In this document: in pieces, positions 1 to 8,268 of the stretch
Layout: each line of letters opens with the position of its first letter
Position numbering within the stretch: the first letter of the stretch is position 1
Assembly (NCBI GenBank): GCA_031385445.1
Contig: JANNBM010000056.1
Span: 124,001 to 188,000, forward strand
DNA: 64,000 nucleotides
Direction: 5' to 3'
Source of the DNA: CAIYZT01 sp031385445
GTDB taxonomy: Bacteria > Pseudomonadota > Alphaproteobacteria > Rhodobacterales > Rhodobacteraceae
Notes under the pieces: model-generated
Database searches by the model: none
Told to the model about the DNA's origin: nothing
Seen by the model: only the letters and a program-made list of their open reading frames with translations
Position numbers and translations under genes: made by a program

Positions 1-232
1 CCAGCGTGCCGAACACCGGATCGACATCGGTATAGTTCGAAACGTCATAGCCCATGTCCAACATAGGCGAGGTGAAAAACGGCGACAGCCAGACCGCATC
101 GCAACCCAGATCCGCGATATGTCCCAGCCGCCGGGTGATGCCGGGCAGATCGCCCACCCCATCGCCATTGTCATCCTGAAACGAGCGCGGATAAACCTGA
201 TACGTCACCGCCCCGCGCCACCATTCCCGCAT
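1..232 (-). CDS. Alpha-glucosidase, GH13 family (5' end only)
   Basis: The N-terminal 77 residues of a glycoside hydrolase family 13 enzyme; the rest lies beyond the left edge. The start reads MREWWRGAVTYQVYPRSF, followed by a calcium-loop-like DDNGDGVGDLPGI and then AVWLSPFFTSP and MGYDVSNYTDV, the standard opening of oligo-1,6-glucosidase/alpha-glucosidase (AglA-like) proteins that release glucose from alpha-glucosides in the cytoplasm. In alphaproteobacteria such genes often sit with alpha-glucoside ABC transporter genes, which would lie off-window. It is divergent from the MFS gene with 156 bp between. The subfamily and substrate cannot be decided from this fragment. Confidence 0.88.
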   Translation of the reverse strand, partial: MREWWRGAVTYQVYPRSFQDDNGDGVGDLPGITRRLGHIADLGCDAVWLSPFFTSPMLDMGYDVSNYTDVDPVFGTL

Positions 233-388
233 TTTGTCCCCGTCCCTGATTTGCTGCAATGATAGGCGGGCGTCGGGCAAAGTTACAGGGGCCGCGCGAC
301 CATACCGATTGTGCCGGGAACAATAATTGGATTGACGCTGCAGGAGGGCAGGCACAGGGTTTGCGGCGGAAACCAAACGGGGGCGGTC

Positions 389-1624
389 ATGGCGCAATCC
401 AAACTTTTGTCTCCCGTTCTGATCGCGGGCTGCCTCGTGCTGATGACTGGCTTTGCCATCCGCGCTTCTTTTGGGGTCTTCCAGATTCCCATCGCAGCAG
501 AGTTCAACTGGCCGCGCTCTGAATTCTCGCTCGCCATCGCAATCCAGAACCTCGCCTGGGGCATTGGCCAACCGATCTTCGGGATGCTGGCGGAGAAGTT
601 CGGCGACCGGCGGGCGATCATCGCGGGCGCAATTCTGTATGCGGGGGGGCTGGTGCTGTCGTCCTTTGCCGTCACCCCGCAGGCGCATCAGATGCTGGAA
701 ATCCTGGTGGGTTTCGGCATCGCGGGCACCGGTTTCGGCGTGATCCTTGCCGTGGTGGGCCGCTCCTCGACACCGGAAAACCGGTCCATCGCGCTGGGAA
801 TCGCCACCGCCGCCGGATCCGCGGGGCAGGTCATCGGCGCGCCAACCGCCGAGTTCCTGCTGCGCAGTTATCCGTGGCAGACCGTGTTCTTGATCTTCGC
901 GGTGGCAATCATCGCCATCCTGATGGTGCTGCCCTTCATGCGCAGCCCGGTCATGGCCACCAAGGCCGAGCTTGAAGAAAGCCTTGGCACGGTCCTGATC
1001 CGTGCGTTCAAGGATCCGTCGTTCAGCATGATTTTCCTTGGCTTCTTTTCCTGCGGCTATCAGCTTGCCTTCATCACCGCCCACTTCCCCGCCTTCGTGG
1101 CCGAAAAATGCGGCGCGATTGACCCCTCGGGCATCCTTGCCGGGATCGGCATCACCACGACCTCCACCCTCGGCGCCGTCGCGATTTCGCTGATCGGGGT
1201 CTTCAACATCATGGGGTCCATCCTTGCTGGGGTGCTGGGCAAGAAATACAGCAAAAAGTATCTGCTCGCGGGCATCTACACCGGGCGCACGATCATTGCT
1301 GCCTTGTTTATCCTGACGCCAATGACGCCGATGACCGTGCTTTTGTTCAGCGCCTCAATGGGCGCGCTTTGGCTGGCCACGGTGCCACTTACCTCGGGGC
1401 TTGTCGCGCATATCTATGGGATCAGGTACATGGGTACGCTCTATGGGTTCGTCTTCCTCAGCCACCAGATCGGCAGCTTTTTCGGCGTCTGGCTGGGCGG
1501 ACGGATGTATGACATCACCGGCGACTATACGATGGTCTGGTGGATCGGCGTTGGCGTTGGGGCGTTTTCCGCGATTGTTCATCTGCCGATCCGGGAAAAG
1601 GTGCTGACCGCGCTGCCGGCCTAA
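389..1624 (+). CDS. MFS transporter
   Basis: A 411-residue major facilitator superfamily permease with about 12 hydrophobic segments. The loop motif FGDRRAI after the second helix matches the MFS signature between helices 2 and 3. The first helix starts within ten residues of the N-terminus, and an inner region around residues 190-210 (MRSPVMATKAELEES) looks like the central cytoplasmic loop. The overall pattern resembles the oxalate/formate antiporter-like and monocarboxylate-type MFS group, but the substrate is unknown. The ATG at 389 was preferred over an in-frame GTG at 311 because a GGGGGC ribosome-binding stretch lies 5-6 nt before it and the first membrane helix then begins near the N-terminus. 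Confidence 0.85.
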   Translation: MAQSKLLSPVLIAGCLVLMTGFAIRASFGVFQIPIAAEFNWPRSEFSLAIAIQNLAWGIGQPIFGMLAEKFGDRRAIIAGAILYAGGLVLSSFAVTPQAHQMLEILVGFGIAGTGFGVILAVVGRSSTPENRSIALGIATAAGSAGQVIGAPTAEFLLRSYPWQTVFLIFAVAIIAILMVLPFMRSPVMATKAELEESLGTVLIRAFKDPSFSMIFLGFFSCGYQLAFITAHFPAFVAEKCGAIDPSGILAGIGITTTSTLGAVAISLIGVFNIMGSILAGVLGKKYSKKYLLAGIYTGRTIIAALFILTPMTPMTVLLFSASMGALWLATVPLTSGLVAHIYGIRYMGTLYGFVFLSHQIGSFFGVWLGGRMYDITGDYTMVWWIGVGVGAFSAIVHLPIREKVLTALPA

Positions 1625-1768
1625 GGCGGGGCCGCCTCCGCAATAGCGGAAAAACCGCCCGTCTGACCGGAGAGTTGGCGCGCCGCGCAATCAGGGCTTT
1701 CGCCTTGTCCTGCGTTACGCTAACTGCCAGCCGTCCTTCATGGACATGGATCAAAAAGGAGAACCCCG

Positions 1769-2791
1769 ATGGGCTATAGGGTCGTCGTCGCGGGTGCCAC
1801 GGGTAACGTGGGCCGCGAAATGCTGAACATCCTCGCCGAGCGCGCGTTTCCGGTGGATGAAATCGTCGCGCTTGCGTCGCGAAAATCCATGGGCACCGAA
1901 ATCAGCTTTGGCGAGAAGACCCTGAAGACCAAGGATCTGGACACCTTTGATTTCACCGGCTGGGATATTGCGCTGTTCGCCATCGGCTCGGACGCGACCA
2001 AGATCTATGCCCCTCGGGCCGCTGCGGCCGGCTGCGTTGTCATCGATAATTCTTCGCTTTACCGTTACGATCCGCAAATTCCGCTGATTGTGCCCGAAGT
2101 GAATGCCGACGACATCGTGCGCTATAAAAACAAGATGATCATCGCCAACCCGAACTGTTCAACCGCGCAGATGGTTGTGGCGCTGAAGCCACTGCATGAC
2201 CGCGCCCGGATCAAGCGGGTGGTTGTGGCAACGTATCAGTCGGTTTCGGGGGCGGGAAAAGAGGGCATCGACGAGCTGTGGAACCAGACCAAGGGCATGT
2301 ATGTCCCCGGCCAAGAGGTTGCGCCGTCGACGTTCACCAAACAGATCGCCTTCAACGTGATTCCGCAAATTGACGTTTTCCTTGACGATGGGTCCACCAA
2401 GGAAGAGTGGAAAATGGTCGCCGAGACGAAGAAGATCCTCGACACCAAGATCAAGGTTGTGGCGACCTGCGTGCGCGTGCCGGTGTTTGTGGGCCACTCC
2501 GAAGCGATCAACATCGAGTTCGAAGACCCGATCGACTGGCAAGAGGCGCAGGATATCCTGCGCGAGGCGCCGGGCATTCTGCTGATCGATAAGCGCGAGC
2601 CGGGCGGCTATATCACGCCCGTCGAATGTGTGGGCGATTATGCCACCTATATCAGCCGGGTTCGGCAGGACAGCACGGTTGAAAACGGCATCTCGCTGTG
2701 GTGCGTGTCCGACAACCTGCGCAAAGGCGCGGCTTTGAATGCGGTGCAGATCGCCGAAGTTCTGGGCAACCGGTGCCTGAAAAAAGGCTAA
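1769..2791 (+). CDS. asd: Aspartate-semialdehyde dehydrogenase
   Basis: A 340-residue, full-length enzyme that reduces aspartyl-phosphate to aspartate semialdehyde with NADPH, the branch point to lysine, diaminopimelate, threonine and methionine. The N-terminus has the Rossmann GATGNVGREML motif (residues 9-19), and the catalytic cysteine is Cys130 in IANPNCSTAQ. The substrate-binding SGAGKEGIDEL region and the later VFVGHSEAIN histidine motif are present. An AAAAGGAGA ribosome-binding site precedes the ATG. The gene stands alone and is followed by a clear intrinsic terminator. Confidence 0.96.
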   Translation: MGYRVVVAGATGNVGREMLNILAERAFPVDEIVALASRKSMGTEISFGEKTLKTKDLDTFDFTGWDIALFAIGSDATKIYAPRAAAAGCVVIDNSSLYRYDPQIPLIVPEVNADDIVRYKNKMIIANPNCSTAQMVVALKPLHDRARIKRVVVATYQSVSGAGKEGIDELWNQTKGMYVPGQEVAPSTFTKQIAFNVIPQIDVFLDDGSTKEEWKMVAETKKILDTKIKVVATCVRVPVFVGHSEAINIEFEDPIDWQEAQDILREAPGILLIDKREPGGYITPVECVGDYATYISRVRQDSTVENGISLWCVSDNLRKGAALNAVQIAEVLGNRCLKKG

Positions 2792-2812
2792 GCTGACCCG
2801 TTGAATTGACAG

Positions 2813-2848
2813 AGGGCCCCGCCAAAAGGTGGGGCCTTTTCTGTTTTG
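2813..2848 (+). terminator. Intrinsic terminator after asd
   Basis: A GC-rich hairpin (left arm GGCCCCGCC, loop AAAA, right arm GGTGGGGCC with one G-T pair) is followed by TTTTCTGTTTTG. It lies about 20 nt after the asd stop and has the form of a Rho-independent terminator. Confidence 0.85.
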
Positions 2849-2979
2849 CCCGCCCGATCATTCAAAACCCAATCCGCCTTTTGGCAGATCAGCGGCATCT
2901 ATACCCAAAGTGCTATTGCCACGGCGCCGCCCGCCTGCGTCTGTCGGCCCATCCTTTTGCCGTTTGAGGGCCTGCATCG

Positions 2980-3624
2980 ATGAAACAATTCCTTCTCGCA
3001 ATCTGCCTGATTGCGCTGCCTGTTGGTCTTTTTGCCGGCGGTGAGCGCTGGCTTTTTCCGCAAATTCCAGATCTGGCCGTCGCCGAAGCCGGCCCTTCTT
3101 TGGGTGATCTTGGCGCTCTCATGATGATAACTGCAGACACTGAAACGATTGCGCTAAAGGGTGATCTTTCGGCTGCGGCCGCGCGGATCAAGGACCTTGA
3201 AACCGCATGGGACGACGCCGAAATGCAGATGCAACCGCTCAATCCGACGGAGTGGGGGGTGCTTGACGGCTTGATTGACGACAGCCTGAGCGCCCTGCGC
3301 GCGGCCAAGCCAGATGCGGCAGGGGTTGCGAAGAGCCTTGCCGCCCTGCAGGCCGAGCTGGAAAATCCGGGCGCTACCGCCATCGCCGGTGGCGGCATTC
3401 AGATGGTTGAGGGGATCGCCGTCACCGACGGCGGCGGGCACGCTTTGCCGTGCGAAACCATGATCGCCGATCTGCGGGCGGCACTTGCGGGCGGCGCCCT
3501 GACGGATGCGGACGCGGCTGCGGTCACCGCCCTTGAGGACAAAGCGCTTGAGCGGTGCAACGCCGATGACGATTCGCACGCTGACGCCTTTTCGGCCGCC
3601 GCCTTGGCCCTCGTTTCAAAATGA
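2980..3624 (+). CDS. Secreted protein of unknown function
   Basis: A 214-residue protein with a typical Sec signal peptide (MKQFLLAICLIALPVGLFAGG), so probably periplasmic. The mature part is alanine-rich and predicted helical. It holds two cysteines (LPCETM around residue 160 and ERCNAD near 193) that could form a disulfide. No catalytic motif was recognised. Its stop codon overlaps an ATG of the next gene, a DUF347 membrane protein, in an ATGA arrangement, so the two are probably translated together. The function is not known; the pairing suggests it serves as a periplasmic partner of that membrane protein. Confidence 0.75.
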   Translation: MKQFLLAICLIALPVGLFAGGERWLFPQIPDLAVAEAGPSLGDLGALMMITADTETIALKGDLSAAAARIKDLETAWDDAEMQMQPLNPTEWGVLDGLIDDSLSALRAAKPDAAGVAKSLAALQAELENPGATAIAGGGIQMVEGIAVTDGGGHALPCETMIADLRAALAGGALTDADAAAVTALEDKALERCNADDDSHADAFSAAALALVSK

Positions 3625-3644
3625 ACACTGACAGGACGCAGATC

Positions 3645-4406
3645 ATGCAAGACAGAACCGCCTTCAACCGCGTTCCACAGGTCACCGTCGATTTCTGGGT
3701 GATCAAGCTGATGGCGGTGACTATGGGGGAAACCGCCGCCGACTATCTGGCCGTCAACATGGGCCTCGGCCTGTCCGCAACCTCGTTGATCATGTCGGGG
3801 GTGCTGATCGTCGCGCTGGCCCTTCAATTCGCGCAAAAGCGCTATCGGCCCTGGGCCTATTGGCTGGCCGTCGTTCTGGTTTCGGTGGTCGGCACCTTGA
3901 TCACCGACAACCTGGTTGATAATTTCGGCGTCCCCCTCATGACGACGACCATCGCGTTCACCGCCTTGCTTGCGCTGACCTTTGCCGTCTGGTTTGCCGC
4001 AGAGCGGACCCTGTCAATTCATTCCATCTTTACCACCCGGCGCGAAGGGTTTTACTGGCTCGCCATCCTGTTCACTTTCGCGCTTGGAACGGCCGCGGGT
4101 GATCTTGTGGCAGAGCAGTTTGCCTTGGGCTATCTGGCGACCGGGATCTTGTTCGGCATGATCCTTTTGTCGCTGACCATCGGCTATTTCGCGTTGGGGC
4201 TGGACCCGGTCCTGGGCTTTTGGCTGGCCTATATCTTCACACGGCCCCTCGGCGCGTCGATGGGGGATCTGTTAAGCCAACCGGGCGAGTTCGGCGGTTT
4301 TGGTCTGGGCACGGTCATAACATCAGCGGTTTTTCTGGGAACGATCGCTGTGATCGTGCTTTATATGACCGTGCAGCAGAACAGCGCCAAGCAGATGCAG
4401 GGTTAG
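3645..4406 (+). CDS. DUF347-repeat membrane protein (COG4705 type)
   Basis: A 253-residue integral membrane protein built from four similar units, each with about two helices and an acidic residue in a repeated motif: MGETAADYL, GTLITDNLVDNFG, GTAAGDLVAEQFALG and GASMGDLL. This matches the four-repeat DUF347 family, whose function is unknown. The ATG at 3645 is preceded by AGGA at a good distance. An earlier in-frame ATG at 3621 would overlap the preceding stop (ATGA) and add eight residues, but has no visible ribosome-binding site. Acidic residues in paired membrane helices suggest ion or metal transport; that is inference only. Confidence 0.8.
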   Translation: MQDRTAFNRVPQVTVDFWVIKLMAVTMGETAADYLAVNMGLGLSATSLIMSGVLIVALALQFAQKRYRPWAYWLAVVLVSVVGTLITDNLVDNFGVPLMTTTIAFTALLALTFAVWFAAERTLSIHSIFTTRREGFYWLAILFTFALGTAAGDLVAEQFALGYLATGILFGMILLSLTIGYFALGLDPVLGFWLAYIFTRPLGASMGDLLSQPGEFGGFGLGTVITSAVFLGTIAVIVLYMTVQQNSAKQMQG

Positions 4407-4432
4407 CGACAGGTCGGCCGCCATAGCGGAGG

Positions 4433-5713
4433 TTATGCCGCGCGGCGGTCCCGATTTGGCGTGCGGGGCGGGATGGCGCGCGCCAGCGTTTCCAGAAATC
4501 CGTCAAACAGCTTGCGCATGGCCGGCTTTTTGTACGGGTAAAGCGCCGCGCTATCCATGTCGTGAATGATCATGGCGGTGTCCACCTCGAACACCAAAAG
4601 CCGGCCGTCCGGCGCTTCGGCGCAGTCCAGCGCATAGTAATCAAGGCCAAGCCGCGCCTGAATCGCGTCAATCGCCTTGGCATGGCGCCGCGCGAAGGTG
4701 GTTTCAAAGCCCACCATCCACATCGCCTCTTCGATCCGGCGCTCTTCGTGCTTGTCCATTTCGGCGTTCAGGTAATGCACCATCCAATGACCGCTTTGCG
4801 CCATATGGCTGGCAAAAGGCCGCCCACCGATGATTGCCACGCGGTATTTGGAATAAAGGCCATCCTCGCCCCGGTAATCGACAAACGGCATCAGATAGAC
4901 CGATGCGATCTGAGCCGTATCTTCCCGGGCAAGCCAGCGCAGCAGGTCCATCTGCCCATTCAAACGCTCGAACCCTGCCCCACCATGAGAGCCGATCGGG
5001 CGCAGCAAAAGCGGCCAGCAAAGCCCCTGACCAAGGGTTTCGGCATCCACCCCGCCTGTTGCCAAAGCCATCAAATGATCGCGGCTGACCACGTGAACCA
5101 AGGGCGCGTGGACGCCCGGCAGGCCCTCCAGCATCACGCTCGCCCGATCCCGCGTCAGCGCGGCCAAAAGACCAGGCGCGTTGTTCAGAACCGGCGTTTT
5201 CCATTGGGCGAGCGCCGGACCAATCGCATCCAGAACCCGCGCGCCAACCTCGCTTTCGCCCACAGCCAAAAAGGCAATGTCATGATCTGGCAGCGCCGCC
5301 GCATCGGGCGGCAGATCGTTCACATAGTGAAGGATCAACGTGACATCGGACCCTTCGAGAAGGAAATCAACTGGCGTGTTCGCCATGAAGTCGCCCGCCA
5401 CCACAAAGGCCAAAAGGACGGGCCCCCGCCCCGTACCGTGCCGCACGATATAGGTGGGCTGCAAGCGGATCGCCTGCGCCTGAAGCAGCAGGCCTTGCGC
5501 GGCCAAATCGCCGCCCTGACACATCAGCACCGTCGCCAGATCCATCAAAACCCCCGCGCCCGCAGGATCAAGCCGCATCCGTTCAATCAGGTTTTGCGTC
5601 AAGGGATTCAGGTTCTGGCCCTCAAAAGCCATCCGAACCAAAGCCGTTGGGCCGATCAGCAACGGAAATTCTTGCAATTCCGGCGCATGGCGGATGGGCG
5701 TCATATTGGTCAT
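4433..5713 (-). CDS. TPR-containing ATP-grasp-like protein
   Basis: A 426-residue soluble protein without a signal peptide. The first roughly 90 residues form TPR-like helical repeats (LTQNLIERMRLDP, LMDLATVLMCQGGDLAAQ, LLLQAQAIRLQP). The middle part (GPVLLAFVVAGDFMANTP) looks like a pre-ATP-grasp domain, and the C-terminal half has an ATP-grasp character: a glycine-rich LLLRPIGSHGGAGF, YSKYRVAIIGGRPFASH, and a metal-site-like LLVFEVDTAMIIHDMD. ATP-grasp enzymes join a carboxylate to an amine or thiol via an acyl phosphate; the substrate here is unknown. It converges on the DUF347 gene and lies downstream of a small TPR gene on the same strand. Relation to RimK-type peptide ligases is plausible but unproven. 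Confidence 0.65.
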   Translation of the reverse strand: MTNMTPIRHAPELQEFPLLIGPTALVRMAFEGQNLNPLTQNLIERMRLDPAGAGVLMDLATVLMCQGGDLAAQGLLLQAQAIRLQPTYIVRHGTGRGPVLLAFVVAGDFMANTPVDFLLEGSDVTLILHYVNDLPPDAAALPDHDIAFLAVGESEVGARVLDAIGPALAQWKTPVLNNAPGLLAALTRDRASVMLEGLPGVHAPLVHVVSRDHLMALATGGVDAETLGQGLCWPLLLRPIGSHGGAGFERLNGQMDLLRWLAREDTAQIASVYLMPFVDYRGEDGLYSKYRVAIIGGRPFASHMAQSGHWMVHYLNAEMDKHEERRIEEAMWMVGFETTFARRHAKAIDAIQARLGLDYYALDCAEAPDGRLLVFEVDTAMIIHDMDSAALYPYKKPAMRKLFDGFLETLARAIPPRTPNRDRRAA

Positions 5714-5757
5714 CTGTGTTCCCTCATCACGCCCTTCTGGCGCTTGGGAACCATAGA

Positions 5758-5798
5758 CCTAAGACCGTTTAGATTTCGTTTTCACCGAAAATCTTAGG
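5758..5798. repeat. Inverted repeat / hairpin between two minus-strand genes
   Basis: Outer arms CCTAAGA (5758-5764) and TCTTAGG (5792-5798) enclose inner arms AGATTTCG (5771-5778) and CGAAAATCT (5786-5794). On the minus strand it lies just after the stop of the small TPR gene and 45 nt before the ATP-grasp gene start. There is no clear T-run, so it could be an operator or a transcript-stabilising hairpin rather than a classic terminator. Confidence 0.45.
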
Positions 5799-5807
5799 CG
5801 TTTTCCG

Positions 5808-6254
5808 TCACGCGCCCGCATCCGCCAAGGCTTCGGCCAGATCCGCGGCCTCTTCGCAATCGCCGCAGATGGCTTGCAATTTCACAAGGTTTTCCATGGC
5901 CTTGTCCGGCTGCATCAGCTCCAGATACATCTCGCCCTGATATTCCAGCGCGCCCAGATGTTCCGGATTGATCGCCAGCGCCTTGCCATAGGCAACCCCC
6001 GCCGCCGGAAGATCACCCGACTTGCGCGAGGCAAATCCCAAGAGGTTCCAAGCGTCAGCGTTCTGCGGTTCGGCAGCGGTGATCGCCGCCAGAATCGGCA
6101 AGGCCTCGGTGTAATTGCCCGCCAAAATTGCGGCTTCGGCGGTCTGATAATCGGCGACGCTTGCCGTGTCAGACGTCTCGTCACTGGTTCCTGCGGCAAA
6201 AGCGCTGGTTCCGCCAAGAGCGCTGAGAAGCGCCAAAATCTTGAAATAATTCAT
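5808..6254 (-). CDS. Small secreted TPR protein
   Basis: A 148-residue protein with a signal peptide (MNYFKILALLSALGGTSAFAAG) followed by TPR units: NYTEALPILAAITAAEPQN, WNLLGFASRKSGDLPAAGV and LGALEYQGEMYLELMQPDKA. A CGDC pair lies close to the C-terminus (LQAICGDCEEA). It is likely a periplasmic protein-protein interaction module. The start was set at 6254 because AGGGAG lies directly upstream and the signal peptide then begins at residue 1; an open frame continues upstream without such signals. It lies 52 bp downstream of the YcaQ-like gene, with the ATP-grasp gene next on the same strand. The function is unknown. Confidence 0.8.
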   Translation of the reverse strand: MNYFKILALLSALGGTSAFAAGTSDETSDTASVADYQTAEAAILAGNYTEALPILAAITAAEPQNADAWNLLGFASRKSGDLPAAGVAYGKALAINPEHLGALEYQGEMYLELMQPDKAMENLVKLQAICGDCEEAADLAEALADAGA

Positions 6255-6306
6255 CAGAATCTCCCTTGTTGACCCTAGGTTAGCAGAGACGGCCCCCGGC
6301 CTCACA

Positions 6307-7548
6307 TCACTGTGCCGTGATGCGCAGGGTTTCGCGCAGCCAGTCCGGCGCGTATTGGACGGTTTCACACCCCGCAAACACGGCCAATCGGTCCAACTCT
6401 GCCTCAAGACGCGCCAAAAGCGGACCCGTCGGCTTTACGCCCGCCTCTGGCCAAAACGCCTTTACCCGCAAGACCCCCTCGGCCCGGTGTGCCTTGGCAT
6501 CCAGCCGCCCGACAAGCCGGTCGCCCTGTAGAACCGGAAAGACATAGTATCCAAAGATGCGCTTTGGCTCGGGCACGAAAACCTCGATGCGGTAATAGAA
6601 ACCGAACAGGAACTCGGCGCGCTTGCGGTCGCGCAGCGCGGGATCGAACGGGGACAGGATGCGCAGGGTCTTTGGCGGCGGCGGCGCACAAATTGCCAGA
6701 TCCATCAGACCCGGACGTGCGAACGTTTTACGCAGCGCTCCATCCGCGCCCTGCACCATCACCTCGTCGATCTGCCCCGCCTTCAGCGCCGCCTTGGTCC
6801 AGCCGCGCGCCTCTTCAACCGAGATCAGATCGTAATACCCGCCAAGCTCGCCCGAGGTGCCAAACCCCAGATGGTCCAGCGCCGACTGCATCGCCCAGTC
6901 GACCGTATCCGCCGCCGATATCTCAGCCCGGCGCAGGGCTTCGGGCACCACGCGTTCGGTCAGATCGTAAACCTTGTGAAAGTTCTCGCGCCGCGCAATT
7001 GACAGCTCGCCGGTTCGCCAAAGCCATTCCAGCGCCGTCTTAGACGGATGCCAATCCCACCACCCCCCCTTTGACCGCTCTTCATCCGCCCCCACATCCG
7101 AGGTTTTCAGCGCCCCCTCATCCCGGATCCGGTCCATGATCAGCTGCATCTGATTGTCATAGCCGGGGCGAAACCACTTGCTCCAATTGGCCTTCATCCG
7201 CGCCTCTGACCGCGCGAAACGGTGGCGCCAATGAGGGAAAACTGACATCGGCAGGATAGAGGCGTCGTGCGTCCAATGCTCCCACAAAGCGGCGTCCTGC
7301 TCGACGAGTTGCTTCAGGGCCTCCGGGCGATAGTTCTGCCGCCGCGACCATAAGATCATGTGATGCGCGCGCTCGACGGTCGCGATGCTGTCCACTTGAA
7401 CAAAGCCGATCCGGTCAATCATGGCCGACAGATCGGTGCCCCTGCCCGCCCCGCCCCGCCCTTCGCTCAAGGCGTGATTGTGCAGAAAGAGCCTGCGCGC
7501 GAGAGTGTTTTCGAGCGTGATCAAAGGATTAGCGCTGGCGAGCGGCAT
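6307..7548 (-). CDS. YcaQ/AlkX-like winged-helix protein (probable DNA glycosylase)
   Basis: A 413-residue protein of the HTH_42 family, which includes E. coli YcaQ and Streptomyces AlkZ, glycosylases that unhook interstrand crosslinks or remove bulky alkylated bases. Residues near 46-60 read RIGFVQVDSIATVERAHH; the QVD triplet matches the QxD catalytic motif of the YcaQ branch rather than the QxQ of AlkZ. The LWEHWTHDASILP and FWPEAGV segments are also family hallmarks, and the length is normal. It sits 21 bp downstream of dnaQ on the same strand, consistent with a replication/repair group. The family call is firm; activity is inferred from relatives. Confidence 0.85.
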   Translation of the reverse strand: MPLASANPLITLENTLARRLFLHNHALSEGRGGAGRGTDLSAMIDRIGFVQVDSIATVERAHHMILWSRRQNYRPEALKQLVEQDAALWEHWTHDASILPMSVFPHWRHRFARSEARMKANWSKWFRPGYDNQMQLIMDRIRDEGALKTSDVGADEERSKGGWWDWHPSKTALEWLWRTGELSIARRENFHKVYDLTERVVPEALRRAEISAADTVDWAMQSALDHLGFGTSGELGGYYDLISVEEARGWTKAALKAGQIDEVMVQGADGALRKTFARPGLMDLAICAPPPPKTLRILSPFDPALRDRKRAEFLFGFYYRIEVFVPEPKRIFGYYVFPVLQGDRLVGRLDAKAHRAEGVLRVKAFWPEAGVKPTGPLLARLEAELDRLAVFAGCETVQYAPDWLRETLRITAQ

Positions 7549-7569
7549 AAGAACACTTTGAGAGACCGC

Positions 7570-8268
7570 TCACGCATCCCACTTCTTCCAAAGGGAAAGA
7601 TCGCCCATCTGGCCGACCATCTGGCCATGCGCGGCGCGTTCGGCCCCGGTGGTCCGCTCGGGCAGCGGGTTTGGCCGGGGCGAGGGCCGCCAGCTGGCCA
7701 GCGCACCCGCCTGGGTTTTTTCCTGCGACGGGCCGCTCGACAAAACCAGATCGGGCTGACGGCCCCCGATCAACTCCAGATAAACCTCGGCCAAAATCTC
7801 GCTGTCCAACAGGGCGCCGTGCTTTTCGCGCTTGGAATTATCAACGCCAAAGCGGCGGCAAAGCGCATCCAAAGACGCCGGAGAGCCGGGGAACTTTGCC
7901 CGCGCCATGGCGACCGTATCCAACGCCTGCGACCACGGAATCGGTGGGCGGCCCACCTTTTGCAGCTCGGCGTTCAGGAATTTCATATCAAAGGCTGCGT
8001 TATGGATGACCAGCCGCGCGTCGCCGACAAAGGCCAGAAAATCGGCGGCGCAACGGGCGAACAGCGGCTTGTCGCGCAGGAAATCGTCGCCAAGGCCATG
8101 CACCTCGAACGCCTCTTTTGGCATGGACCGCTCTGGGTTCAGGTATTGATGATAGGTTTTGCCGGTTGGCATATGGTTAAACAATTCAAGCGCACCAATT
8201 TCGACAATGCGGTGCCCTTCGCTTGGTTCAAACCCGGTGGTTTCGGTATCAAGTACGACCTCACGCAT
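7570..8268 (-). CDS. dnaQ: DNA polymerase III epsilon subunit (3'-5' exonuclease)
   Basis: A 232-residue proofreading exonuclease of the replicative polymerase. All three exonuclease motifs are intact: Exo I DTETTGFEP with Asp7 and Glu9, Exo II HNAAFDMKF, and Exo III with HGALLDSE. The region LDALCRRFGVDNSKR is the usual DnaQ helix. The C-terminal tail ending DLSLWKKWDA is the probable alpha-subunit anchor. Its start overlaps the 3' end of coaE by 8 bp, so the two are translationally linked. The maf-aroE-coaE-dnaQ order is typical of alphaproteobacterial origin regions. Confidence 0.95.
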   Translation of the reverse strand: MREVVLDTETTGFEPSEGHRIVEIGALELFNHMPTGKTYHQYLNPERSMPKEAFEVHGLGDDFLRDKPLFARCAADFLAFVGDARLVIHNAAFDMKFLNAELQKVGRPPIPWSQALDTVAMARAKFPGSPASLDALCRRFGVDNSKREKHGALLDSEILAEVYLELIGGRQPDLVLSSGPSQEKTQAGALASWRPSPRPNPLPERTTGAERAAHGQMVGQMGDLSLWKKWDA

